Shown: positions 35,911 through 45,421, numbered from the stretch's first letter. The stretch: DNA of 64,000 nucleotides from Marinobacterium_D sp050908845 (GCF_050908845.1 NZ_CP194171.1:62001-126000), one strand, 5' to 3'. The notes: generated from the letters alone by a model not told the origin. Numbers and translations: made by a program.

Positions 35911-38211
35911 TCAATCCTGCTCTGGAAGCGACGGCCGGGTAAGACTGCCCAGCCCCATGCTTTTCAGGGAAGTGCGCAGGTACTGATGAATCGCCTCGGC
36001 ATCATCCATCCGCAGCACCCGCTGCAGCAGGGAGTTGGCTTTTGCCAGGCTGGTACCGCGTATGGCGGATTTAACTTTCGGCAGGTTGTTGGAGTTCATC
36101 GACAACACATCGTAGCCCATCGCCATCAGCAGCAGCGCACCACCGGGATCAGCAGCCATCTCACCACAGATGGAGACCGGTTTGTGTTCCTTGCGCGCTT
36201 CCTGGGCGACGAACTGCAGCACCTTGAGCACGGCCGGGTGATAGGGCGCGTAGAGGTCCGCCACCCGCGGATTGTTGCGATCTACCGCCAGCAGGTACTG
36301 GGTCAGATCGTTGGAACCCACGGAGATAAAATCCACCTTGCGGGCAAAACGGCGCGTCAGATACACCGCCGCCGGGACTTCCACCATGATTCCCACCGGT
36401 GGGCGCTCAACATCGAGCCCCTCTTCCTGCAGCTCACGCACGGCTCGATCGATCTGCTCACTGGCTTCCTCAATCTCGTGCATGGAGGTGACCATCGGCA
36501 GCATGATGCGCAGGTTGCCGTAACCCAGTGAAGCCCTGAGCATGGCGCGCACCTGCACCAGGAAGATCTCGGGATGATCCAGGGTTACGCGGATACCGCG
36601 CCAGCCGAGAAAGGGGTTTTCTTCGCTGATAGGAAAATAGGGCAGCGCCTTGTCGCCGCCGATATCCAGGGTGCGCATGGTCACCGGCAGCGGCGCAAAG
36701 GCTTCCAGCTGCCGGCGATAGATATGCATCTGCTCCTGTTCGCTGGGGAAAAAATCCCGTGTCATAAACGGAATTTCAGTGCGATAGAGTCCGATCCCTT
36801 CTGCACCGCGCTCCAGCGAGCGCTCCACATCGCTGGTCAGGCCCGTGTTAACCCACAGCGGCATGCGGTAGCCGTCGGAGGTCTGTGCCGGCAGATCCTT
36901 GAGCGTCTCCAGCCCGGCAGCAATCATCTGCTCTTCACGCAGAATCTCACCAAAGGCGTTTTTCAGATCGTCAGAGGGGTTAACGTAGACCCGGCCGGTG
37001 TAGCCATCGAGAATAATCTCCCGGCCGTCCAACCGTGTAAACGGCAGATCCACCACCCCCATCGCCGTGGGAATACCCATGGAGCGCGCCAGAATGGCGG
37101 CATGGGAGTTACCCGATCCACTCACCGACACCAGGCCGACAAGCTTGTCTTCCGGCACAAGACCGAGCATCGCCGGCGACAGGTCATCCGCCAACAGCAC
37201 CGTCTGATCAGGGTACTCCACCTCGCCAACGCTGACATCCTCCTGCAGATGGCTGAGAATGCGGCGCCCCAGGTCGCGGATATCGCTGGCGCGCTCGCGC
37301 AGGTAAGGATCATCCATCGCCGAAAACTGGCGTACATGGTCGGCAACGACCTCCCGCAGCGCCCCCTGCGCCCAGTTGCCGGCGCGGATCCGCTCAACCA
37401 CCTGCCCCGCCAGGGCATTGTCCTCCAGCATGCGCAGGTAGACATCAAACAACGCCTGCTCATCGCTGCGCAGACGCTGCTCCAGGGTTTTGCTGACCTC
37501 ACGGATCTCATGTCGCACCTGCTCAAGCGCGGCATTAAAGCTGGCGACCTCTTTATCGATATCACGGGCGCGCTTATCCGGCACCCCCTCCAGATCCGCA
37601 GGCAGGGTGGCGACAAACACCTGGCCAATCGCGATACCGGGCGCACCGGCAACACCGCTGAAGCGGCGGTCCTGTACCATTTTTGGCTGGCCGCCGGTGT
37701 GATTGCCGACCGGCATTATGGAACCGGTGGCCTCGGCATGGGCGATCACCCCCGCCAACTGGGCTGACACGGTGACCAGAAAGGCCTCTTCCGATTCATC
37801 AAAGCGGCGGCTGTCATGCTGCTGAACCACCAGCACGCCGAGCACCTCACCCTGATGGATAATCGGTACCCCGAGAAAAGCGTGGTAACGCTCCTCACCG
37901 GTGGACTGCACGTAGATGAAGGAAGGATGCAGGGCAGCATCCTCCAGGTTGATCGGCTCGGCCCGCTGACCCACCAGGCCAACAACACCCTCAGTGGGGG
38001 ACAGGCTGACCGTGCCCACCGCTTCACGGTTAAGCCCCTGGGTCGCCATCAGCACATAGCGCTGGGAGATGGTGTCGAGCAGATAGATGGAGCAGACCTG
38101 GGTGTGCATGGCACGCTGAATACGCCTGACCGTCAGGTCAAGAACAGAGTCGAGATCCGGGGCGGTACTCACTTCCTGAACAATTTTGCGAAGCACGCTA
38201 AGCATCGCCAT
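35911..38211 (-). CDS. ptsP: Phosphoenolpyruvate-protein phosphotransferase PtsP (EI-Ntr)
   Basis: First enzyme of the nitrogen phosphotransferase system, passing phosphate from PEP to NPr and then EIIA-Ntr. From the ATG at 38211 (MAMLSVLRKIVQEV) it has 766 residues: an N-terminal GAF domain (about 15-155, glutamine sensing in relatives), EI N-terminal domain, phospho-histidine His370 in GSGNSHAAILARSMG, and a C-terminal PEP-binding barrel (430-725). A longer in-frame start would overlap rppH by 120 nt and is rejected; GGGGG lies 6 nt before the chosen ATG. It follows rppH by 17 nt, as in other gammaproteobacteria. Confidence 0.95.
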   Translation of the reverse strand: MAMLSVLRKIVQEVSTAPDLDSVLDLTVRRIQRAMHTQVCSIYLLDTISQRYVLMATQGLNREAVGTVSLSPTEGVVGLVGQRAEPINLEDAALHPSFIYVQSTGEERYHAFLGVPIIHQGEVLGVLVVQQHDSRRFDESEEAFLVTVSAQLAGVIAHAEATGSIMPVGNHTGGQPKMVQDRRFSGVAGAPGIAIGQVFVATLPADLEGVPDKRARDIDKEVASFNAALEQVRHEIREVSKTLEQRLRSDEQALFDVYLRMLEDNALAGQVVERIRAGNWAQGALREVVADHVRQFSAMDDPYLRERASDIRDLGRRILSHLQEDVSVGEVEYPDQTVLLADDLSPAMLGLVPEDKLVGLVSVSGSGNSHAAILARSMGIPTAMGVVDLPFTRLDGREIILDGYTGRVYVNPSDDLKNAFGEILREEQMIAAGLETLKDLPAQTSDGYRMPLWVNTGLTSDVERSLERGAEGIGLYRTEIPFMTRDFFPSEQEQMHIYRRQLEAFAPLPVTMRTLDIGGDKALPYFPISEENPFLGWRGIRVTLDHPEIFLVQVRAMLRASLGYGNLRIMLPMVTSMHEIEEASEQIDRAVRELQEEGLDVERPPVGIMVEVPAAVYLTRRFARKVDFISVGSNDLTQYLLAVDRNNPRVADLYAPYHPAVLKVLQFVAQEARKEHKPVSICGEMAADPGGALLLMAMGYDVLSMNSNNLPKVKSAIRGTSLAKANSLLQRVLRMDDAEAIHQYLRTSLKSMGLGSLTRPSLPEQD

Positions 38212-38228
38212 CCGATTCACCCCCAACT

Positions 38229-38723
38229 CTAACGCTCTGAAACCGGCTGCAAGCGCGCCAGCTTCGGCGATAATTCTCGTAATGCTTTGCGGTAAACCTC
38301 TCGCTTGAAGGACACCACCTGCCCCAGAGGATACCAGTAACTGACCCAACGCCAGCCATCAAATTCCGGCGAATCTGTTTTGTCTATTTTTACCGCGCTG
38401 TCATGGCTGAGCATGCGCAGCAGGAACCATTTCTGCTTCTGGCCCACACACACAGGGTGTGAATGGCGCCGAATCATGCGTTTGGGCAGCCGGTAGCGCA
38501 ACCAGCCTCGTGTTACCGCCAGAATTTCCACATCCTTTGGCGACAACCCGATCTCCTCGTCAAGTTCACGGAACATTGCCTGTTCGGGGGTTTCACGTCC
38601 CTGAATTCCGCCCTGCGGAAACTGCCAGGCATCCTGCCCGATGCGCCTTGCCCAAAGTACCTGACCCAGCGCGTTGACCAGAATGATACCGACATTCGGT
38701 CTGAACCCGTCTGAATCGATCAC
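38229..38723 (-). CDS. rppH: RNA pyrophosphohydrolase RppH
   Basis: Nudix hydrolase that converts 5'-triphosphate (or diphosphate) mRNA ends to monophosphate and triggers RNase E decay. 164 residues. The Nudix box GX5EX7REUXEEXGU occupies residues 38-60 (G38, E44, R52, E53, E56, E57). The start MIDSDGFRPNVGIIL matches the family. Upstream region contains no clear promoter consensus. Confidence 0.95.
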   Translation of the reverse strand: MIDSDGFRPNVGIILVNALGQVLWARRIGQDAWQFPQGGIQGRETPEQAMFRELDEEIGLSPKDVEILAVTRGWLRYRLPKRMIRRHSHPVCVGQKQKWFLLRMLSHDSAVKIDKTDSPEFDGWRWVSYWYPLGQVVSFKREVYRKALRELSPKLARLQPVSER

Positions 38724-38904
38724 AGTTTAATCCCGAAATACCTTATTAATATGAAGCTATTGTTCCATATATCCGGGGTTACGCAAATAGCCTGCCATAA
38801 TGACCATACAAAGAGCGATTCGTTGCATGGCCCCGGCCCACCCCTTATCCTATGCCTTTGCCTTCAACCCGCCATATCCGGCGGAGCAACGGGAGTGTTC
38901 TGAC

Positions 38905-39561
38905 GTGCGCCTGGCCATTTTTGATCTCGATAACACACTAATTAACGGTGACAGCGACCACGCCTGGGGAGAGTTTCTCTGCCGTCGCGGTATCGTTGAC
39001 GAGAAGGCATACCGGGAGGCCAATGATCATTTCCTGCAGCAGTACCAGGCCGGCACCCTGGATATCCACGAGTTTCTAAACTTTGCCCTGCGCCCGCTGG
39101 CTAACCATAGCGAAGAGCAGCTGAACGCCTGGCACGCGGAGTTCATGACCGAGTGTATCGAACCGATGATGCTACCGGCCGCCCGCGACCTGCTCGACAA
39201 GCACCGGGCACAGGGAGATTTCCTGCTCATTATCACGGCCACCAACCGTTTCGTGACCGCCCCGATCGCTGAACGTCTGGGCGTGGATGCGTTGCTGGCC
39301 ACCGAGCCCGAGCGTCTTGCAGACCGTTTCACCGGGCGCGTTGCCGGCACCCCCTGTTTCCAGGGCGGCAAGGTGGTACGCCTGGATACCTGGCTCAGCG
39401 AAACCGGCCACTCGCTGGCGGGAAGCAGTTTCTACAGCGACTCCCACAACGATCTGCCACTACTGGAAAAGGTAGATTTTCCGGTGGCGGTCAATCCGGA
39501 CGCCAGGCTGGAAGCGGTTGCCCGGGAGCGTGACTGGCCGGTCATGGATCTGCGCCGCTGA
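38905..39561 (+). CDS. HAD superfamily (subclass IB) phosphatase, SerB-like
   Basis: 218 residues from a GTG at 38905 that has GGGAG 9 nt upstream and gives MRLAIFDLDNTL, the normal start of this family. The in-frame sequence back to 38800 looks non-coding. The catalytic DLDNT motif is at residues 7-11, with a helical cap, then ITATNRF and YSDSHNDLPLLE as motifs II-IV. Homologues next to rppH and ptsP in pseudomonads are annotated as phosphoserine phosphatase-like; the substrate is unknown. Confidence 0.85.
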   Translation: MRLAIFDLDNTLINGDSDHAWGEFLCRRGIVDEKAYREANDHFLQQYQAGTLDIHEFLNFALRPLANHSEEQLNAWHAEFMTECIEPMMLPAARDLLDKHRAQGDFLLIITATNRFVTAPIAERLGVDALLATEPERLADRFTGRVAGTPCFQGGKVVRLDTWLSETGHSLAGSSFYSDSHNDLPLLEKVDFPVAVNPDARLEAVARERDWPVMDLRR

Positions 39562-39574
39562 GGCTGACACCGGA

Positions 39575-39991
39575 TCAGATCGCTACCTTGCACTCACGCA
39601 GCATGCGGTTCAGCTCCATCATAATCTGGCGCCGCGTAATCATGCCAAGCAGGCGCCCCTGCTCCACCACCGGATAGTTTTTCGGCTTGCTCTGGCTCAT
39701 CTGCTGGGCCAGGTCAACGACACTATCCCCCGGCGCCACACAGAGCGGCTCCTGGTGCATGATATCGGACACCTGGATACGGCTGTCACAGTAGTAACTG
39801 CTGCTGACCAGATAGCGCAGGCAGTCGTGCTCCGACAGGAAGCCGATCACCGCACGCCGGTCATCGACCACCGGCAACCCCAGCTGTCCAGACATCAGGA
39901 TAAGCTCAACCGCTTCAGAGAGCGCCATCTGACCTTTCAACGGATGCGCAACCGGCAGCATCAGGTCACGCACCTGCTTCTGATGTAGCAT
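39575..39991 (-). CDS. Two-CBS-domain protein
   Basis: 138 residues forming a stand-alone CBS pair (Bateman module): first repeat about residues 5-60 (DLMLPVAHPLKG...LPVVDDRRAVIGFLSEHD), second about 75-130 (DIMHQEPLCVAPGDSVVDLAQ...YPVVEQGRLLGMITRRQIM). Such modules bind adenosyl nucleotides and regulate partner proteins. No partner is evident here; it is convergent with the HAD gene (13 nt apart). Confidence 0.85.
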   Translation of the reverse strand: MLHQKQVRDLMLPVAHPLKGQMALSEAVELILMSGQLGLPVVDDRRAVIGFLSEHDCLRYLVSSSYYCDSRIQVSDIMHQEPLCVAPGDSVVDLAQQMSQSKPKNYPVVEQGRLLGMITRRQIMMELNRMLRECKVAI

Positions 39992-40078
39992 GCGATCCTC
40001 CTTTTTTTATCATTTTCGATAGCGCCTAAAGTTTGGCAGAGGATCGCTGCTTTTGCCTATGCCGGGGCAATTATTTCA

Positions 40079-41116
40079 TCAGGGGCAGGGGTAGGTGTGG
40101 TGATCGTGCAGCGCTTCAATCTCGCCGAGCAGATCAGCGCTGAGCTGCAGATCCACTGAGGCGATATTGCTGCGCAGCTGATCCATCCGCGTCGCGCCGA
40201 TAATATTACTGCCGAGGAAGTCGCGGCTGTTGACGTAAGCCAGTGCCATCTGGGCCGGATCCAGCCCCGCATCCCGGGCCAGGTTCACATACGCTTCCGT
40301 GGCGGCCTGCCCTTTTGCGGAGATGTAACGGGCAAACTGGGGAAACTCCACCAGCCGTGCGCCTTCCGGGCGGGCACCGCCCAGGTATTTACCACTGAGC
40401 ACGCCAAAGCCCAGCGGCGAATAGGCCAGCAGGTCCACCTCCTCGCGCAACATCACCTCGGACAGACCCACTTCCAGGGAGCGGTTCAGCAGGTTATAGG
40501 GGTTCTGTACCGAGATCGGACGCGGCAAATTGTGCTGCTCGGCCAGTTGCAGGAACTTCATCGTGCCCCAGGCGGTTTCGTTGGACAGGCCGAAATAACG
40601 GATCTTGCCCTCGTCCACCAGTTCACCCAGTACCTGCAGGGTTTCAAGGATCGGCGTACCATCCTTTTCCGGGTGATGCTTATAGGCCAGCTTGCCGAAG
40701 TAGTTGGCTACCCGGTCCGGCCAGTGCAGCTGATAGAGATCGACATAATCGGTCTGCAGCCGGGTCAGGGAATCCTCCAGTGCCTTGCGGATGTTGGCAC
40801 GGTCGAGATGCAGATCCGGGCGCAGATAGCTGATCTGCTCGCCGGGACCTGCCACCTTGGTGGCCAGCACCACCTGATCGCGATTGCCACGCGCCTTCAT
40901 CCAGTTACCGATGTACTGCTCGGTATTACCCTGGTAGGCAGGATCGGTCGGCACCGGATACATCTCTGCCGCGTCGATCAGGTTAACGCCCTCGGCCAGG
41001 GCGTAGTCCATCTGCTCAAACGCCTCCGCTTCGGTGTTGGTGCGGCCGAAGGTCATGGTACCCAGCGCAATCCGGCTGACCCGGAGGTCGGAACGACCCA
41101 GCTGTTTGTACTCCAT
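40079..41116 (-). CDS. Aldo-keto reductase, Tas-like
   Basis: 345-residue NADPH-dependent oxidoreductase of the AKR family, TIM-barrel fold. Start ATG at 41116 (MEYKQLGRSDLRVSRIALGTMTFG), close behind an AAGGAGAGG Shine-Dalgarno. The catalytic Asp/Tyr motif LIDAAEMY is at residues 47-53, and the C-terminal NADPH site includes GATRMDQLRSNI. It resembles E. coli Tas in length and ends. Physiological substrate unknown. Confidence 0.88.
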   Translation of the reverse strand: MEYKQLGRSDLRVSRIALGTMTFGRTNTEAEAFEQMDYALAEGVNLIDAAEMYPVPTDPAYQGNTEQYIGNWMKARGNRDQVVLATKVAGPGEQISYLRPDLHLDRANIRKALEDSLTRLQTDYVDLYQLHWPDRVANYFGKLAYKHHPEKDGTPILETLQVLGELVDEGKIRYFGLSNETAWGTMKFLQLAEQHNLPRPISVQNPYNLLNRSLEVGLSEVMLREEVDLLAYSPLGFGVLSGKYLGGARPEGARLVEFPQFARYISAKGQAATEAYVNLARDAGLDPAQMALAYVNSRDFLGSNIIGATRMDQLRSNIASVDLQLSADLLGEIEALHDHHTYPCP

Positions 41117-41154
41117 CAATCCTCTCCTTGTTTAACGCTCTGGCACGCACCGCC

Positions 41155-42351
41155 TCAGCTTGCCGGCAGCACGCGCATAAAATAGGCCTTGAGGTATTCG
41201 GTTTCGGGAATCGCTGGATGGATCGGGTGATCCGCGCCCTGGTAGCCCTGGGCGAATATCTGCGCATAACGGTCCAGTTCCCGGCTGTTGGAGCGCAGCA
41301 GATCCACCAGCCGCTCCCGCTGCAGATGCATGGAGCAGGATGCGGAGATCAGCACGCCATCCTTCGCCAGCAGGCGCATGGCGAAGTTGTTGATCCGCCC
41401 GTAAGCGCGCTCGCCGTTTTTCACGTCCTTGCGCTTCTGGATAAAGGCGGGCGGGTCGACGATGACCAGATCGAAGCGCTCCTTCTCCGCCACCATCGCC
41501 TTGCACAGATCGAAGGCATCGCCCTGGAGGGCACGGAAACGGCGCTCTGCATTATTGATACGCGCGTTTTCCGCTGCCACTTCCAGCGCACCGGCAGACG
41601 CATCCAGGCAGGAGACCTCTTCGGCGCCGGCCGCCAGCGCCTGGGCGCCCCAGCCTCCAACATAACTGAACAGATCCAGCACCCGCTTGCCCTTCACCAT
41701 CGACTGCATGCGCGCGCGGTTTTCCCGGTGATCGTAGAACCAGCCGGTCTTCTGTCCGGTCAGCACCGGGGCCAGCAGATCCACGCCGTTCTCGTTAAGG
41801 GGCACCAGTTCCGGCACTTCGCCCTGCACCACCTCCACGTAAGTATCCAGCCCTTCCAGCGAACGCATCTTGCTGTCATTGCGCAGCACGATGGCGGCGG
41901 GTTTGAAAACACGGTTCAGCGCATCGATCACCAGCTCCTGCACCCGGTCCATGCCCGCCGTGGAGATCTGCACCACGAACAGATCGTAAAAACGGTCCAC
42001 AACCAGTCCGGGCAGGCCATCCGAATCACCAAAAACCAGACGGTAGCAGGGCTTGTCGAACTGGGCCTCGCGCAGCGATGCGGCCACCTTGAGGCGGTGA
42101 ACCAGCAGCGAGCGGTCCAGAGGATAACCGGCGTCACGGCTGATCATCCGGCCACAGATCAGGGTATTCGGGTTCACGTACGCCAACCCCAGCACCTTGC
42201 CTCGGGCGTTCTCCACCTGGACCTGCTCGCCCGGTTCGAACTCCTTCAGAGGCGTGCGCCGGGTATCGACTTCGTTACTGTAAATCCACAGATGACCGGC
42301 ACGCAGGCGGCGGTCGGCATTGGCCTGGAGCACTAGGGGTTTGATATTCAT
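41155..42351 (-). CDS. rlmI: 23S rRNA (cytosine-5-)-methyltransferase RlmI
   Basis: 398-residue SAM-dependent enzyme of the YccW/RlmI type, predicted to make m5C1962 in 23S rRNA. An N-terminal PUA domain (residues about 1-75, LRAGHLWIYSNEVD) is followed by the EEHYR-like RNA-binding segment (ENGVDLLAPVLTGQKTGWFYDHRENR) and a Rossmann SAM domain with RVLDLFSYVGGWGAQALAAGA, DPPAFIQKRKDV and the SASCSMH motif. It lies between gcvH and the aldo-keto reductase, each separated by short gaps. Confidence 0.9.
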   Translation of the reverse strand: MNIKPLVLQANADRRLRAGHLWIYSNEVDTRRTPLKEFEPGEQVQVENARGKVLGLAYVNPNTLICGRMISRDAGYPLDRSLLVHRLKVAASLREAQFDKPCYRLVFGDSDGLPGLVVDRFYDLFVVQISTAGMDRVQELVIDALNRVFKPAAIVLRNDSKMRSLEGLDTYVEVVQGEVPELVPLNENGVDLLAPVLTGQKTGWFYDHRENRARMQSMVKGKRVLDLFSYVGGWGAQALAAGAEEVSCLDASAGALEVAAENARINNAERRFRALQGDAFDLCKAMVAEKERFDLVIVDPPAFIQKRKDVKNGERAYGRINNFAMRLLAKDGVLISASCSMHLQRERLVDLLRSNSRELDRYAQIFAQGYQGADHPIHPAIPETEYLKAYFMRVLPAS

Positions 42352-42375
42352 AACTGCCGTATCGCTTGAAATGAC

Positions 42376-42399
42376 TGTCCCGGCAGCGCGGCCGGGACA
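42376..42399 (-). terminator. Hairpin between gcvH and rlmI
   Basis: A perfect 9-bp stem TGTCCCGGC/GCCGGGACA with a 6-nt loop, about 30 nt after the gcvH stop. It is followed on the minus strand by GTCATTTC, so it is a weak or Rho-assisted terminator at best and leaves rlmI (start 42351) with little room for its own promoter. Confidence 0.5.
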
Positions 42400-42429
42400 G
42401 GAGGGACTGACGTTCAGGAAGCAACGCCG

Positions 42430-42819
42430 TTATTCGGATTCGCACTGTTCCGAGTAGGCGTCCGCATCGAGCAGGGCTTCCAGCTCTTCCGGGTCGCTCA
42501 GTTTAATCTTGTAGAACCAGCCATCACCGTAAGGATCGGAGTTGACCAGTTCAGGAGCGTCTTCAAGCTCCTCGTTGATCGCCACCACGGTACCGCTCAC
42601 CGGCGCATAGATATCGGAGGCTGCCTTGACCGATTCAACCACTCCGGTATCGTCTCCGCTCGACACTTCCGCGTCGAGATCCGGCAGCTCAACAAAGACC
42701 ACATCACCCAGCAGCTCCTGGGCGTGATCGGTGATGCCGATGCAAACGACACCCCCATCTTCTTCACGAATCCACTCGTGGCTGGCCACGTACTTCAGTT
42801 CACTCGGGACATTGCTCAT
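42430..42819 (-). CDS. gcvH: Glycine cleavage system H protein
   Basis: 129-residue lipoyl carrier that shuttles the aminomethyl group among the P, T and L proteins. The start ATG 42819 (MSNVPSELKYVASHEWI) has AAGGAT 6 nt upstream. The lipoylation site is Lys65 in VESVKAASDIYAP. It directly follows gcvT. gcvP, which completes the system, is not in the next genes and must be elsewhere. Confidence 0.95.
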   Translation of the reverse strand: MSNVPSELKYVASHEWIREEDGGVVCIGITDHAQELLGDVVFVELPDLDAEVSSGDDTGVVESVKAASDIYAPVSGTVVAINEELEDAPELVNSDPYGDGWFYKIKLSDPEELEALLDADAYSEQCESE

Positions 42820-42841
42820 CGTTTGATCCTTACTTTGAACC

Positions 42842-43942
42842 TCAGGAAAACCGTTTTTTACCCTCTCGTACGAAGGGCGGTTTGACAACCTTAACCGGCA
42901 GACTTTTTCCTCTTACCTCGACACTGGCCGACTCGCCGGTAGCAACCGGCACCCGCGCCAGCGCGATGGAGCACTCCAGGGTCGGCGAATAACTGCCACT
43001 GGTGACTTCGCCCTCACCGACGCCGTCTACTGTTACTGCCTGGTGGGCCCGCAGGATACCGCGCTGCTCCAGCACCAGCCCAACCAGTTTAGACCCGACG
43101 CCCTCGCTTCGCTGCGCTTCCAGCGCCTCACGACCAATAAACTGTCTGTCCGCAGGTTCCCAGGCCAGCGTCCAGCCCAGGTTGGACTCCAGTGGAGTGA
43201 CCTGCTGCGTCATGTCGGCGCCGTAGAGGTTCAGCCCCGCTTCGAGACGCAGGGTGTCCCGTGCACCCAGGCCACAGGGTTTGACACCGGCCCCGATCAG
43301 CGCCTGCCAGAAGCCTGCCACCTCGTCATCCGGCAGCATCAGCTCCAGCCCATCTTCACCGGTATAACCGGTGCGGGCAATGAACCAGCCTTCCGACTCC
43401 TGCCCCTGAAACGGCTTGAGTCCTTCGATCAGGCGGGCACGGCTGTCACTGAGAACAGAAGCGGTCAGCGCACGGGCTTCAGGACCCTGGACCGCCACCA
43501 TCGCCAGGTCCCGCTGTTCATTCAGGCTGACCTCGAAGCGTACGGCGCAATCGGCCATCCAGGCGAGATCCACCTCGCGGGTACCGCAGTTAACCACCAG
43601 ACGGTACCACTCGCCTGTGCCGGGCTCGGTCATGCGGTAGACAATAAGATCATCGATGACGCCGCCCTGCTCGTTGAGCATGGTCGTGTACAGCGCGCTG
43701 CCGGCGTGTTTCAGGCGTGCTACGTCGTTCGCCAGCAGGTGGCGCAGGTAAGCGGTGGACTGGCCACCGGAGACATCGACAACGGTCATGTGGGACACGT
43801 CAAACATGCCAGCAGCTCGACGTACCTGGTGATGTTCATCAACCTGGGAGCCGTAGTGCAACGGCATCTGCCAGCCGCTGAAATCAACTATTTTGGCACC
43901 GAGCGCCAGATGCTGAGCATGAAGTGGAGTTTTCTTTGCCAT
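42842..43942 (-). CDS. gcvT: Glycine cleavage system T protein (aminomethyltransferase)
   Basis: Transfers the methylene group from aminomethyl-GcvH to tetrahydrofolate, releasing ammonia. Start ATG at 43942 (MAKKTPLHAQHLALGAKIVDF), giving 366 residues, as in E. coli; a longer in-frame start (44020) has no family counterpart. MFDVSHM and GYTGEDGLE motifs are present. I looked for a glycine riboswitch in the 123-nt spacer before it and saw none. It follows ubiI on the same strand. Confidence 0.94.
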   Translation of the reverse strand: MAKKTPLHAQHLALGAKIVDFSGWQMPLHYGSQVDEHHQVRRAAGMFDVSHMTVVDVSGGQSTAYLRHLLANDVARLKHAGSALYTTMLNEQGGVIDDLIVYRMTEPGTGEWYRLVVNCGTREVDLAWMADCAVRFEVSLNEQRDLAMVAVQGPEARALTASVLSDSRARLIEGLKPFQGQESEGWFIARTGYTGEDGLELMLPDDEVAGFWQALIGAGVKPCGLGARDTLRLEAGLNLYGADMTQQVTPLESNLGWTLAWEPADRQFIGREALEAQRSEGVGSKLVGLVLEQRGILRAHQAVTVDGVGEGEVTSGSYSPTLECSIALARVPVATGESASVEVRGKSLPVKVVKPPFVREGKKRFS

Positions 43943-44065
43943 CGGCCAACCCGTCGGTTGCGGCCTGGCAGGCTTGCGCTGCCGCCAGGGCCTGAAAAAG
44001 GGATGACAATGTATCGGCAAACCCCGGGCAGTTCAATCGCTGCCCAGGCGCCGCAGAGCCGGGTG

Positions 44066-45340
44066 TCAGCTCAACGGCCGGCGCGCCAGGCGCGGTACCT
44101 CGCCGCGCAAACCCATCGCCATCAGCACCAGATGCTGCTTCACCGGTGCCATGCGATCGACCAGGCTCATGCCGCTGGAGCGCAGCAGCCGCAGCGGTGC
44201 CGGCAGATCATCAAACAGGCGCCGGAAGCCCTCCATCGCCGCCGCGGTCTGCAGGTTGTCGGCACGGCGCATACGCTGATAGCGTCGCAACACCCGCTCG
44301 CTCCACCAGGCATCGCCGCGCTCATGGGCATCCAGCACCACTTCGGCCAGCGCCGCCACATCGAGGAAACCCAGGTTAACCCCCTGCCCGGCCAGCGGAT
44401 GGATGGTATGTGCCGCATCGCCCACCAGGGCCAGGCCCGGCTGAACGTAACGCTGCGCATGCCGCTGTCGCAGCGGATGCACGTGACGTTTATCGGTGCG
44501 CAGAATCGCGCCCAGGCGGTGCTCGAACGCCTTGCCGAGCGCACCACAGAAAGCGTCATCATCCAGCGCCATCAGCTCACGCGCATGGGCCGGTGAGGTG
44601 GACCAGACGATCGACAGCGTGCGTCCGTTCGGATGCGCCAGCGGCAGCAGTGCCAGCGGGCCATCCTCGGTGAAACGCTGCCAGCAGGTATCCTGGTGAG
44701 GCGCTTCGGTTTCGATGGTGGTGACGATAGCGTGATGGCCATAATCCCACTCCGTGGCGCCCATGCCGGTCAGGCTGCGAACCCTGGACTGGGCACCATC
44801 GGCCGCGACCAAGAGTCGGGTTTGAATAGCGCGGCCGTCGGCAAGATGCAGCTCGCGTTCCCCGAGCGGATTCGGTGGCGTGATCGTCTCGATCCTGACG
44901 CCCGGCTCGAAGATGACATTGTCGGCCTGCTGCATGGCACCGTAGAGCGCTGCCAGTGTGACCCGGTTCTCGACGATATGACCAAGGCAGGGTTCGTGCA
45001 GCTCATCCGCACTGAAATGGATCTCGCCACGACCGGTGCCGTCCCAGACCGTCATATCGGTATAGACGCAGGCCCGGCTATGCTTGATGGCAGACCAGGC
45101 ACCGAGGTGAGTCATCAGCTGCTGCGAGGCACAGGTCAGAGCGCTGACCCGGGGATCAAAACCCTGCTCGGACAATGCCGGCAGTGCGTTGATCAACTGT
45201 TCGGGCTGCTCGTCACGCTGTTCCAGTATACGGATCGACAGGCCGGTCGGTGCCAGCGCACAGGCCAGCGCGACGCCCACCATACCGCCACCCACGATCA
45301 GGATATCTACACTTTCCCTTGCTGTTTGTGCTGTCGACAC
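44066..45340 (-). CDS. ubiI: UbiH/UbiI-family FAD monooxygenase, UbiI (VisC) type
   Basis: 424-residue flavoprotein hydroxylase of aerobic ubiquinone synthesis (C5 hydroxylation in E. coli UbiI). Start GTG at 45340 with AAGAGG 7 nt upstream, giving STAQTARESVDILIVGGGMVG. The Rossmann GGGMVG is near residues 17-22, the NAD/FAD DG motif is VAADGAQSRVR and the C-terminal FAD motif LVGDAAHTIHPLAGQGVNLG is clear. The VWDGTGRGEIHF...LGHIVEN segment is typical of the UbiI/VisC branch. Order pepP-ubiH-ubiI matches E. coli. Confidence 0.88.
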   Translation of the reverse strand: MSTAQTARESVDILIVGGGMVGVALACALAPTGLSIRILEQRDEQPEQLINALPALSEQGFDPRVSALTCASQQLMTHLGAWSAIKHSRACVYTDMTVWDGTGRGEIHFSADELHEPCLGHIVENRVTLAALYGAMQQADNVIFEPGVRIETITPPNPLGERELHLADGRAIQTRLLVAADGAQSRVRSLTGMGATEWDYGHHAIVTTIETEAPHQDTCWQRFTEDGPLALLPLAHPNGRTLSIVWSTSPAHARELMALDDDAFCGALGKAFEHRLGAILRTDKRHVHPLRQRHAQRYVQPGLALVGDAAHTIHPLAGQGVNLGFLDVAALAEVVLDAHERGDAWWSERVLRRYQRMRRADNLQTAAAMEGFRRLFDDLPAPLRLLRSSGMSLVDRMAPVKQHLVLMAMGLRGEVPRLARRPLS

Positions 45341-45374
45341 CCCAAGCCCTCTTGTTCTGTCTCTATCTATGCAA

Positions 45375-45421
45375 CCGTAATCAGCGCAATCTTGATCAAC
45401 GTGAGCGTGATCAGCGCAACC
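45375..45421 (-). repeat. Short 15-nt tandem repeat between ubiH and ubiI
   Basis: The spacer contains about three degenerate 15-nt units (read on the minus strand: TTGCGCTGATCACGC, TCACGTTGATCAAGA, TTGCGCTGATTACGG). The flanking copies ATCAGCGCAA at 45380-45389 and 45410-45419 are exactly 30 bp apart, and one overlaps the ubiH stop codon. Probably a slippage-derived minisatellite. Confidence 0.5.

Noticed and set aside
38212..38349. N-terminal extension of PtsP from an upstream in-frame start
   Set aside because: It would overlap rppH by 120 nt, lacks family similarity, and the ATG at 38211 has a good ribosome binding site and gives the normal GAF start.
38800..38904. ATG start at 38800 for the HAD phosphatase
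   Set aside because: The added 35 residues are not family-like; the GTG at 38905 has GGGAG at 9 nt and places the DxDxT motif at the usual residue 7.
43943..44065. Glycine riboswitch before gcvT
   Set aside because: No paired glycine aptamer motifs were recognisable in the 123-nt spacer, which is also short for a tandem riboswitch.
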